From positions 1 to 64,000 of the forward strand of contig JBDHJR010000010.1 of NCBI GenBank assembly GCA_039586815.1: a stretch of DNA of 64,000 nucleotides, written 5' to 3'. Position numbers and translations under genes: made by a program. This DNA comes from WVYX01 sp039586815. GTDB lineage: Bacteria; Gemmatimonadota; Gemmatimonadetes; Gemmatimonadales; GWC2-71-9. The notes under the pieces are model-generated. The model saw nothing but the letters and a program-made list of their open reading frames with translations, was not told where the DNA came from and ran no database searches. Below are positions 1-6,440 of the stretch, piece after piece. How positions within the stretch are numbered: the first letter of the stretch is position 1; each line of letters begins with the position of its first letter.

Positions 1-758
1 GTGCCGTGCAGGTCGAAGATCGCCTCGAGATTGCGAGCCACCCGGTCAACGTCGGTCTCGCGGTGGAACAGCCGCAGAGTGCGTCCTGCGCGCGTGCGCG
101 TCTCGATGTCGAACACGCCGGCCGCGAATGCAAAGAGATAGGTAGACAGCGGCTTCGTCTGCGCGAAAACGACAGTGCGCGCCGCGCCGGTTGTATCGCT
201 GCGCACGGCGGGCGTGTTCGCGACCGCCGACCACGCGGCAGGAACGGTGAGGGTGAGGCGGTAGGTCGCCTTCAGGTTCGGCTGGTCGAAGCAGGGGAAG
301 GCGGAGGAGGCACGGTCGGGGACGAACAGCGTGTAGAGGAACTCCTCGTTGCGATTGAGTGAATTCTCGCCGGCAGTGAACTCGATCGTGATGGTGTTCT
401 CGTCAGGTCGCAGTGCCGCGGCAGGGATGATGATGTGCCCGTTCACGTGCTCGTGCTGCACGGCGCCGCCCTCTGCCGAGACGCCCCGTACGTTTCCCTG
501 CTGTGCGGTGAAGTCGAGCACCAGGGGGTCCGACGCGTCGCGCAGGTTCACCGTCAGTGTGAGCACTCCCTCGATGGCCTCGTCGAGGGCCGCCGGCACG
601 ACCAGGGCCAGGTCATAGTGCACCGCCGCGACCGTCTCAGCGCGGTGGACCGCGAGTTCCCATGATACTCCCGGCGAGGCGTCGGGCCCCTGGTGGCAGG
701 CAGCCAGCGGAACGCCAGCCAGCATCACCGCGATCGACCATCGATTGAATCGTCTCAT
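1..758 (-). CDS. M1-family aminopeptidase lipoprotein, N-terminal part only
   Basis: The coding frame runs off the left edge, so only about 252 N-terminal residues are present. It starts MRRFNRWSIAVMLAGVPLAAC, which is a lipoprotein signal with a LAAC lipobox, so the mature protein is probably anchored in the cell envelope. After it comes the beta-rich N-terminal domain of gluzincin aminopeptidases, including FPCFDQPNLKATY, the counterpart of the M1 signature FPCFDEPxxKA. The GxMEN and HExxH zinc-site motifs would lie outside the window. M1 enzymes remove N-terminal residues from peptides, which fits the secreted peptidase gene further right. The gene is divergent from moaA and only a few bases separate them. 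Family assignment is firm; substrate is unknown. Confidence 0.85.
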   Translation of the reverse strand, partial: MRRFNRWSIAVMLAGVPLAACHQGPDASPGVSWELAVHRAETVAAVHYDLALVVPAALDEAIEGVLTLTVNLRDASDPLVLDFTAQQGNVRGVSAEGGAVQHEHVNGHIIIPAAALRPDENTITIEFTAGENSLNRNEEFLYTLFVPDRASSAFPCFDQPNLKATYRLTLTVPAAWSAVANTPAVRSDTTGAARTVVFAQTKPLSTYLFAFAAGVFDIETRTRAGRTLRLFHRETDVDRVARNLEAIFDLHG

Positions 759-770
759 GTCACCCTAGCC

Positions 771-1817
771 TTGGACCCACGGCCCCCTTACAATCACTGG
801 CTATATGGAACTGGGCGTCCACTCGACAGCCTGCGCGTGTCGGTCACCGACCGCTGCAATCTGCGATGCCGCTACTGCATGCCGGAGGAAGAGTACGTGT
901 GGCTCCCCCGGCAGTCCATCCTCACCTACGAGGAGACACAACGGTTGGTGCGCATCTTCAGCGGCCTGGGCGTCGCAAAGGTGCGCATAACGGGGGGCGA
1001 GCCGCTGCTGCGGCGTGACCTGGTCGACCTGGTGGGGGCGCTCGCCGCAAACCGCTCGATTACCGATCTCTCGCTCACCACGAATGGGCTGCTGCTGACA
1101 CGCTACGCCGGTGCGTTGCGGGATGCCGGGCTCGGCCGGGTGACCGTAAGCCTCGACACGCTGCGGCCGGAGCGGTTTCAGGAGTTCGCGCGCCGCGGCC
1201 GGCTGGCCGACGTGATGGCCGGACTCGAGGCCCTGCGTGAGACGGGGTTCCCCGGCACGAAGCTCAACGTGGTGGTGGTCCGCGGGTTCAACGAAGACGA
1301 GCTGGTGGCTCTGCTGGAGTTCGGACGACATCACGGGCTGGAGGTGCGCTTCATCGAGTATATGGACGTGGGAGGCGCGACCCGCTGGTCGCCCGAGGAT
1401 GTGGTATCGCGCGCCGACATGCTGGCTGCGCTGAGCGCCCACTTCGGGGAGGTCCGGCAGCTGCCGGAGTCGGGGCACCGCGCCCCCGCAGAGCGCTTCG
1501 CCCTGAGCGATGGGACGGAGTTCGGGATCATCGCGTCGACCACCGAGCCGTTCTGCCGTACCTGCGGCCGGAGCCGACTCACGGCAGACGGCATGTGGCT
1601 GCGGTGTCTCTACGCGGACACGGGCACCGATCTCAAGACCTATGTGCGGCAGGGCGCCTCCGACGAGGAGATCGCCGGGGTGATCGCCGCTGCCTGGCGA
1701 GGCCGCAGCGACCGGGGCGCGGAGGAGCGACTGACCGCTCCCGAGCGCGGGCCGCTATACCGGCTCGAGCGCCTGCGGCAAGACCCCCATCGGGAGATGC
1801 ACACGAGGGGAGGCTGA
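771..1817 (+). CDS. moaA: GTP 3',8-cyclase MoaA (molybdenum cofactor biosynthesis)
   Basis: A radical-SAM enzyme that converts GTP to 3',8-cyclo-GTP, the first step of molybdopterin synthesis, together with MoaC. The N-terminal cluster motif is CNLRCRYC (Cys29, Cys33 and Cys36 in the numbering used here), followed by GGEPLLRRDL for SAM binding. The second cluster is in FCRTCGRSRLTADG with a further Cys in LRCLY. The protein ends in Arg-Gly-Gly, matching the C-terminal GG tail of MoaA that is needed for catalysis. The start is uncertain: TTG 771 is chosen because it leaves the family's usual short lead-in before GRPLDSLRVSVTD. GTG 693 would overlap the divergent aminopeptidase by 66 bases. No good ribosome site is visible. 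No other moa gene is in the window. Confidence 0.9.
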   Translation: MDPRPPYNHWLYGTGRPLDSLRVSVTDRCNLRCRYCMPEEEYVWLPRQSILTYEETQRLVRIFSGLGVAKVRITGGEPLLRRDLVDLVGALAANRSITDLSLTTNGLLLTRYAGALRDAGLGRVTVSLDTLRPERFQEFARRGRLADVMAGLEALRETGFPGTKLNVVVVRGFNEDELVALLEFGRHHGLEVRFIEYMDVGGATRWSPEDVVSRADMLAALSAHFGEVRQLPESGHRAPAERFALSDGTEFGIIASTTEPFCRTCGRSRLTADGMWLRCLYADTGTDLKTYVRQGASDEEIAGVIAAAWRGRSDRGAEERLTAPERGPLYRLERLRQDPHREMHTRGG

Positions 1818-1818
1818 G

Positions 1819-2916
1819 ATGTTGAAGACCCACTGGGCGGCGCTGCCCGCTCTCGCTCTGGTGAGCGGACTTAGCGCATGCGGCTCCAAGCCGCCCCCCG
1901 ACTACGCGCCAGACCCGGATCTGGTGGCCCAGATCACCCGGATCAACGTGCGCATGCCGGCGCGGGCCTGCCCCGGCCGGTCCATCCGGGCGGACTACGA
2001 GGCCGTGCTGGCCGACGGGCGGGCAATACCGTTCTCGCGCAAGTACGACGACGACAATCCGCCGCCGCTGCACGTCCTGTTCCTGCGGCGCTGGAGCCCG
2101 GACGCGGTCTCCCAAGAGGACGGTGACTGGAATCTGGGGAGAGACCCGATGCAGACCGTGATGCAGGGCTTCCGGCTCACGGCGGAGCTGAAGGCCGACC
2201 GCTCGATCTCGGTCACCCGCGTGGTCGCTCCCGACTACTCCTGCATGCCCAACGCCTTCCAGTTCGACGGCAGGTCCGGCAGGCGCGGCGAGCCGGGCTA
2301 TCCCGGTCCCGACGTGCTCGTGCGGCTGGATATCCTGAGCTCGCCGTTCTATGAGCGGCTCCTGGTGGTGAGCGTCGAGGTGGGGACCGCTCCGCCGTTC
2401 TACCTGTTTCAGGACGCCGACCTGGTTCCGCCGTCCGATTGGCTGGTCATCGAATCCCGTGGGGGCCGTGGCGGCCGCGGCCTGGACGGGCAGCCGGGTG
2501 CCGCGGGAGCCGATGGCCAGGAGGGGTGTCCCGGCGGGACAGGCGGCGCGGGCGGCGCGGGCGGCAATGGGGCGCCAGGCGCTCCGGGAGGCTCGGGAGG
2601 GCACGTCACGGTGATGGCTCCCAACGAGCTGCCCTACCTGGCCGGCCTGGTGGATGCCTACGCCACGGGCGGCCGCGGCGGTGCCGGTGGCAAGGCGGGG
2701 CCCGGCGGGCCGGGTGGTAAAGGTGGTGAGGCCACGGGACCGCGGTGCGCGGCCGGAGCGGCCGGAGCGCGGGGAGCCGACGGGAGCGCGGGTGCGGGTG
2801 GCGCGGAGGGTGCACCCGGACAGAGAGCTCGGGTCATCACGGTGGCAGCCTCGGATCTGTTCCCGCGGCCGGTTCCGCCGAGATTGCAGGAGCTCTTAGA
2901 TTACGCGCGCCGCTGA
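1819..2916 (+). CDS. collagen-like Gly-rich lipoprotein
   Basis: A 365-residue predicted lipoprotein starting one base after the moaA stop codon. The N-terminus has a signal ending LVSGLSAC. Residues about 30-210 form a domain I do not recognise. From about residue 214 the chain becomes a Gly-X-Y-like tract (GGRGGRGLDGQPG, GGAGGAGGNGAPGAPGG). A short non-repetitive segment (VTVMAPNELPYLAG) interrupts it, and a second Gly-rich block follows. A short C-terminal segment (VITVAASDLFPRPVPP) closes the protein. Triplets with Pro, Ala and charged residues in X/Y suggest a collagen-like triple helix displayed at the envelope. Two Cys residues inside the Gly tracts could crosslink. The role is unknown, and adjacency to moaA may mean co-transcription rather than shared function. 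Confidence 0.8.
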   Translation: MLKTHWAALPALALVSGLSACGSKPPPDYAPDPDLVAQITRINVRMPARACPGRSIRADYEAVLADGRAIPFSRKYDDDNPPPLHVLFLRRWSPDAVSQEDGDWNLGRDPMQTVMQGFRLTAELKADRSISVTRVVAPDYSCMPNAFQFDGRSGRRGEPGYPGPDVLVRLDILSSPFYERLLVVSVEVGTAPPFYLFQDADLVPPSDWLVIESRGGRGGRGLDGQPGAAGADGQEGCPGGTGGAGGAGGNGAPGAPGGSGGHVTVMAPNELPYLAGLVDAYATGGRGGAGGKAGPGGPGGKGGEATGPRCAAGAAGARGADGSAGAGGAEGAPGQRARVITVAASDLFPRPVPPRLQELLDYARR

Positions 2917-3003
2917 GCGCGGCGCAGCAGATTCTTAATAGGTCGTTCATAGAGCCTATCACGAAAATTGGAAGTTCGCTGTTAGCATTGTGCGGGGCGT
3001 GAG

Positions 3004-3078
3004 GTGGGGGTAACCCCTTGTGGCATCGACACGTGGCTGTCTCGGCCGCGAGCCGGCGGAAGGGGTTGCCGCCGCCAC
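3004..3078 (+). promoter_or_regulatory. structured leader upstream of pntAA
   Basis: The 213 bases between the collagen-like gene and pntAA contain a long imperfect hairpin. AACCCCTT (3012-3019) pairs exactly with AAGGGGTT (3060-3067), extended outward by GTGG (3004-3007) with CCAC (3075-3078) and by G-C pairs between. The loop region holds a smaller CTCG/CGAG hairpin. The fold ends about 50 bases before the GTG start, and pyrimidine-rich CTCTTCTTT follows at about 3085. It could be an attenuator or a cis-regulatory RNA for the transhydrogenase operon, or simply a stable 5' leader. An AT-rich stretch at about 2933-2995 is the likely promoter zone, but no clear -35/-10 pair can be fixed. Confidence 0.35.
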
Positions 3079-3129
3079 ATCCCGCTCTTCTTTGTGTGAA
3101 GGTCGAATCGGTATTCAGGAGCCAAGCTC

Positions 3130-4269
3130 GTGATCATCTCCGTACCAAAAGAGAGTGGCGCGATCGAGACGCGGGTGGCGCTGACCCCCGATGTCGTGAA
3201 GCGCCTGGTCAAGCAGGGGCACGACGTGCGCATCGAGCACGATGCCGGCGCGGCGGCCTCGTACACCAACGATGCCTTTACCGAGGCCGGGGCGAGCATC
3301 GTGTCCGACGCAGGTGCGTTGTGGCGCGAGGCCGACATCGTGCTGATGGTGGGGCGACCCGAGGGTGAGATCCCGGCGACCAAGGACGGAGCAATCCTGG
3401 TCGGGATGCTGTTCCCCCTCACCAACCCCGACATGGTCGAGAAGCTCGCACGGGCCAAGCTGACCAGCTTCAGCCTCGACCAGCTTCCCCGGATCTCCCG
3501 GGCGCAGGTGATGGACGTGCTTTCGTCCATGAGCACGATCGCCGGATACAAGGCGGTCCTGATGGCCGCAGCAGAGCACGGGAAGTTCATGCCGATGCTA
3601 GTCACGGCGGCCGGGACGATCGCGCCGGCCAAACTGTTCGTGCTCGGCGCGGGCGTGGCCGGGCTGCAGGCCATCGCCACGGCGCGCCGGCTCGGTGCCG
3701 TGGTGTCGGCGTTCGACGTGCGGCCGGCAGTGAAGGAGCAGGTGGAAAGCCTCGGCGCCAAGTTCCTGGTTGCGGAGGCGCTGGAGAGTGAAGGAGAGGG
3801 CGGCTACGCCAAGGAGCTGTCCGACGAGCAGCACCGGCGGGAGCAGGAGCTGCTGCACAACCATATCAAGGAAATGGACGTCGTGATCACCACGGCGCTC
3901 ATCCCCGGCAGGCCGGCGCCGGAGTTGATCACGGAGCAGATGGTCAAGGACATGAAACCGGGCTCGGTGATCGTGGACCTGGCAGCGGAAACGGGCGGCA
4001 ACTGCGCCCTCACCGAGAAGGGCGAGACGGTGGTGCGCCACGGCGTGAACATCATGGGGCCGCTCAACATCGCAGCCGGTACGCCGGTCCACGCCAGCCA
4101 GATGTATGCCAAGAACATGTTCGCCTTCCTGAGCCCCATGTTCGACAAGGAGGGCAATTTCAACCTCGATTTCGAGGACGAAGTCGTGAAGGGGACATGT
4201 GTCACGCATGAGGGCAGCGTCGTGCACGAGGCGACGCAGCAAGCCATGGAGGGAGTGAAGGCGACATGA
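3130..4269 (+). CDS. pntAA: proton-translocating NAD(P)+ transhydrogenase, subunit alpha part 1
   Basis: The NAD(H)-binding domain I of the Re/Si-specific transhydrogenase, which uses the proton gradient to drive hydride transfer from NADH to NADP+. At 379 residues it is the usual length of the split alpha-1 subunit. It opens with PKE and TRVALTPDVV, typical of the alanine dehydrogenase/PNT N-terminal fold. The dinucleotide-binding loop VLGAGVAGLQA lies near residue 172. The GTG start at 3130 follows AGGAG at 3118-3122. The stop overlaps the next start (ATGA at 4266), so the three subunits are translationally coupled. The organism uses the three-gene form rather than the fused E. coli PntA. 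Confidence 0.96.
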   Translation: MIISVPKESGAIETRVALTPDVVKRLVKQGHDVRIEHDAGAAASYTNDAFTEAGASIVSDAGALWREADIVLMVGRPEGEIPATKDGAILVGMLFPLTNPDMVEKLARAKLTSFSLDQLPRISRAQVMDVLSSMSTIAGYKAVLMAAAEHGKFMPMLVTAAGTIAPAKLFVLGAGVAGLQAIATARRLGAVVSAFDVRPAVKEQVESLGAKFLVAEALESEGEGGYAKELSDEQHRREQELLHNHIKEMDVVITTALIPGRPAPELITEQMVKDMKPGSVIVDLAAETGGNCALTEKGETVVRHGVNIMGPLNIAAGTPVHASQMYAKNMFAFLSPMFDKEGNFNLDFEDEVVKGTCVTHEGSVVHEATQQAMEGVKAT

Positions 4270-4562
4270 TAGAGGAACTGGTTGTCCTTTTTGTGATCTT
4301 CGTGCTGGCGATGTTCGTCGGCTTCGAAGTCATCACGAAGGTGCCGCCGACCCTGCATACGCCGTTGATGTCCGGCTCCAACGCGATCTCGGGCATCACG
4401 ATCATCGGCGCGCTGATCGTCGCCGGGCAGGGTGAGACCGAGGTGGCCAAGTACCTGGGCATGGTGGCGGTGGCCTTTGCGATGATAAACGTGGTCGGGG
4501 GCTTCATGGTGACCGACCGTATGCTGCGGATGTTCAAGCGGAAGCCGGAGGAACAGAAATGA
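4266..4562 (+). CDS. pntAB: NAD(P)+ transhydrogenase, subunit alpha part 2 (membrane)
   Basis: A 98-residue membrane subunit carrying the alpha-derived helices of domain II, the proton channel. It has an N-terminal hydrophobic helix (LVVLFVIFVLAMFVGFEV). This is followed by the conserved TPLMSGSNAISGI segment and further helices (IIGALIVAG and LGMVAVAFAMINVVGGFMV). Length and motif match PntAB of split transhydrogenases. It starts inside the pntAA stop codon and its own stop overlaps the pntB start by four bases, so it sits in the middle of a strictly coupled three-gene operon. Confidence 0.95.
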   Translation: MIEELVVLFVIFVLAMFVGFEVITKVPPTLHTPLMSGSNAISGITIIGALIVAGQGETEVAKYLGMVAVAFAMINVVGGFMVTDRMLRMFKRKPEEQK

Positions 4563-5953
4563 CGGACGCCCTGATAAAGCTGTTTTATCTGCTGGCCGCC
4601 GTCATGTTCATCTTCGGGCTCAAGCGATTGAGCTCGCCCGCGACGGCGCGGTCCGGCAACTGGCTGGCATCGCTCGGCATGCTCATTGCGATTGTGGTCA
4701 CGTTGGTGTTCCAGGAGATCCTGGGGTGGCGCGAGATCATCATCGGGATGGTCGTCGGCTCGCTGGTCGGAGGAGTCTTCGCGCGCACGGTGAAGATGAC
4801 CGGCATGCCGCAGATGGTGGCACTGCTCAACGGCTTTGGCGGCGGCGCCTCGGCGCTGGTAGCCTCGGCCGAGTACTTCAACTACGTCCATGCTGGCGAG
4901 GGCATTCCGCTCAACTTCGGGGTCGCGATTCAGCTCTCCGTGCTGATCGGTACACTCACGTTCACCGGCAGTCTGATTGCGTTTGGCAAGCTGCAGGAGC
5001 TGGTAACGGGCAAGGCGGTCACCTACCCGCTGCAGAAAACCCTCAACGCGTTGTTGCTGGTCGGCACTGTGGGCTTGGCCGTGTGGCTGATGATCGAGCC
5101 GGACAACCCGCTCGCGTTCTACGGCGTGTTGGCGGGTGCAGCGCTGCTCGGGGTCACGTCGGTCATTCCGATCGGCGGGGCCGACATGCCGGTGGTGATC
5201 TCGCTGTTGAACTCCTATTCGGGTATCGCTGCCGCGATGACCGGGTTCGTGATCAACAACGAGGGACTCATCATCAGTGGTGCTCTGGTCGGCGCCTCCG
5301 GCCTGATCCTCACGAACATCATGTGCCGTGCGATGAACCGCTCGCTCGCCAACGTGCTGTTCGGCGCCTTCGGCGCTACGGTGGCGGAGATCGGCGGTCC
5401 GGACGGCGCGGTGGGTGACCTGACGGTGCGGTCGCTCACGCATGAGGACGCGGCTACGATGCTGGCGTACGCGCGCCAGGTGGTGTTTACGCCCGGGTAC
5501 GGCCTCGCCGTGGCCCAGGCGCAGCACGAGGTACGTGAGTTGGCCGACATGCTCCAGGACAAGGGCGTGCAGGTCAAGTACGCGATTCACCCGGTGGCCG
5601 GCCGCATGCCGGGGCACATGAACGTGCTTCTGGCAGAAGCGGATGTGCCGTACGACCAGCTGTACGACATGGACCAGATCAACCCCGAGTTCCCGCAGAC
5701 GGACGTGTCGGTGGTGATCGGGGCGAACGACGTGGTCAACCCGGTTGCACGGCACGACAAGTCGAGCCCGCTGTACGGGATGCCCATCCTGGATGTGGAC
5801 AAGGCGGCGCACTGCATAGTCATGAAGCGTTCCATGCGGCCGGGCTTCGCCGGCGTAGACAACGAGCTGTTCTATCAGGAGAAGACGTCGATGTTGTTCG
5901 GTGACGCCAAGGACAGCTTCAAGAAGCTGATCGAGGAAGTTCAGCAGCTATAG
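4559..5953 (+). CDS. pntB: proton-translocating NAD(P)+ transhydrogenase, subunit beta
   Basis: The 464-residue beta subunit. The N-terminal two thirds are transmembrane helices of domain II. From about residue 300 the chain is the soluble NADP(H)-binding domain III. Diagnostic motifs are GYGLAVAQAQ near residue 313, HPVAGRMPGHMNVLLAEA, VVIGANDVVNPVA and KRSMRPGFAGVDNELF, all expected for NADP binding and the lid loops. The last gene of the operon, it is followed within 25 bases by a strong intrinsic terminator. The operon probably supplies NADPH for biosynthesis and redox defence. Confidence 0.96.
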   Translation: MTDALIKLFYLLAAVMFIFGLKRLSSPATARSGNWLASLGMLIAIVVTLVFQEILGWREIIIGMVVGSLVGGVFARTVKMTGMPQMVALLNGFGGGASALVASAEYFNYVHAGEGIPLNFGVAIQLSVLIGTLTFTGSLIAFGKLQELVTGKAVTYPLQKTLNALLLVGTVGLAVWLMIEPDNPLAFYGVLAGAALLGVTSVIPIGGADMPVVISLLNSYSGIAAAMTGFVINNEGLIISGALVGASGLILTNIMCRAMNRSLANVLFGAFGATVAEIGGPDGAVGDLTVRSLTHEDAATMLAYARQVVFTPGYGLAVAQAQHEVRELADMLQDKGVQVKYAIHPVAGRMPGHMNVLLAEADVPYDQLYDMDQINPEFPQTDVSVVIGANDVVNPVARHDKSSPLYGMPILDVDKAAHCIVMKRSMRPGFAGVDNELFYQEKTSMLFGDAKDSFKKLIEEVQQL

Positions 5954-5975
5954 GAGGCTATTGCCTCTGATAGGC

Positions 5976-6010
5976 GAGCGGTCGGGAGTCCCGGCCGCTC
6001 GTCTTGTTTT
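5976..6010 (+). terminator. intrinsic terminator of the pnt operon
   Basis: GAGCGGTCGGG (5976-5986) pairs with CCCGGCCGCTC (5990-6000), an 11-bp stem with one G-U pair and an AGT loop. GTCTTGTTTT follows directly at 6001-6010. A smaller hairpin, GAGGC-TATT-GCCTC, lies just before it at 5954-5967. It ends plus-strand transcription 16 bases before the 3' end of the convergent arfB gene. Confidence 0.85.
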
Positions 6011-6025
6011 GTCGGTCGCCGTGAG

Positions 6026-6433
6026 CTAGTCGTCGGACCCCGGTGGGCGTCGATCCCGCTTCGTGCCGGATCGGCGCCGCTTGTCCGCCAGGCGCCGCTC
6101 CTCCGCGGCGCGCGGACGCTTGGTCTTCTTGCGCGGCTTGCGGCGCCTGAGCGCCTGGGTGACGAGGGCGTTGAGACGCGCCAGTGCGGCTTCGCGGTTG
6201 CGCAGCTGGCTGCGGCGCTCGTCGGCCACCACGCGGAGTACCCCGCGGGAGTCGATGCGGCTCGCGAGCTTGTCCAATAGGCGCTCTCGCTGCTCATCGG
6301 TGAGGCTGGGGCTGCGGCGCACGTTCCAGCGCGCCTCCACGCGGGTAGCCGCGCGGTTCACGTGTTGGCCACCCGGGCCGCTGGCGCGGCTGGCGCGGAA
6401 GCGGACCTCTTCGGGTGGAATGGTGAAGGCCAT
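6026..6433 (-). CDS. arfB: alternative ribosome-rescue factor ArfB (peptidyl-tRNA hydrolase)
   Basis: A 135-residue protein with one RF-1-like domain. SGPGGQHVNR carries the GGQ motif (residues 21-23) that hydrolyses peptidyl-tRNA in the ribosome. The C-terminal tail is strongly basic (RRRKPRKKTKRPRAAEERR and onward), as in ArfB, where the tail enters the empty mRNA channel of stalled ribosomes. The start is set at MAFTIPPEEVRFR, 7 bases after the acnA stop, so the two genes are probably one transcript. Small size and lack of codon-recognition domains exclude a full release factor. Confidence 0.93.
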   Translation of the reverse strand: MAFTIPPEEVRFRASRASGPGGQHVNRAATRVEARWNVRRSPSLTDEQRERLLDKLASRIDSRGVLRVVADERRSQLRNREAALARLNALVTQALRRRKPRKKTKRPRAAEERRLADKRRRSGTKRDRRPPGSDD

Positions 6434-6440
6434 GAGACGG

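Noticed and set aside
693..770. GTG 693 as the moaA start
   Set aside because: It would overlap the divergent aminopeptidase signal-peptide region by 66 bases and adds sequence with no MoaA counterpart.
2450..2840. Long Pro-rich and Gly-rich open frames on both strands
   Set aside because: They are mirror images of the Gly-X-Y repeat DNA of the collagen-like gene and have no start signals.
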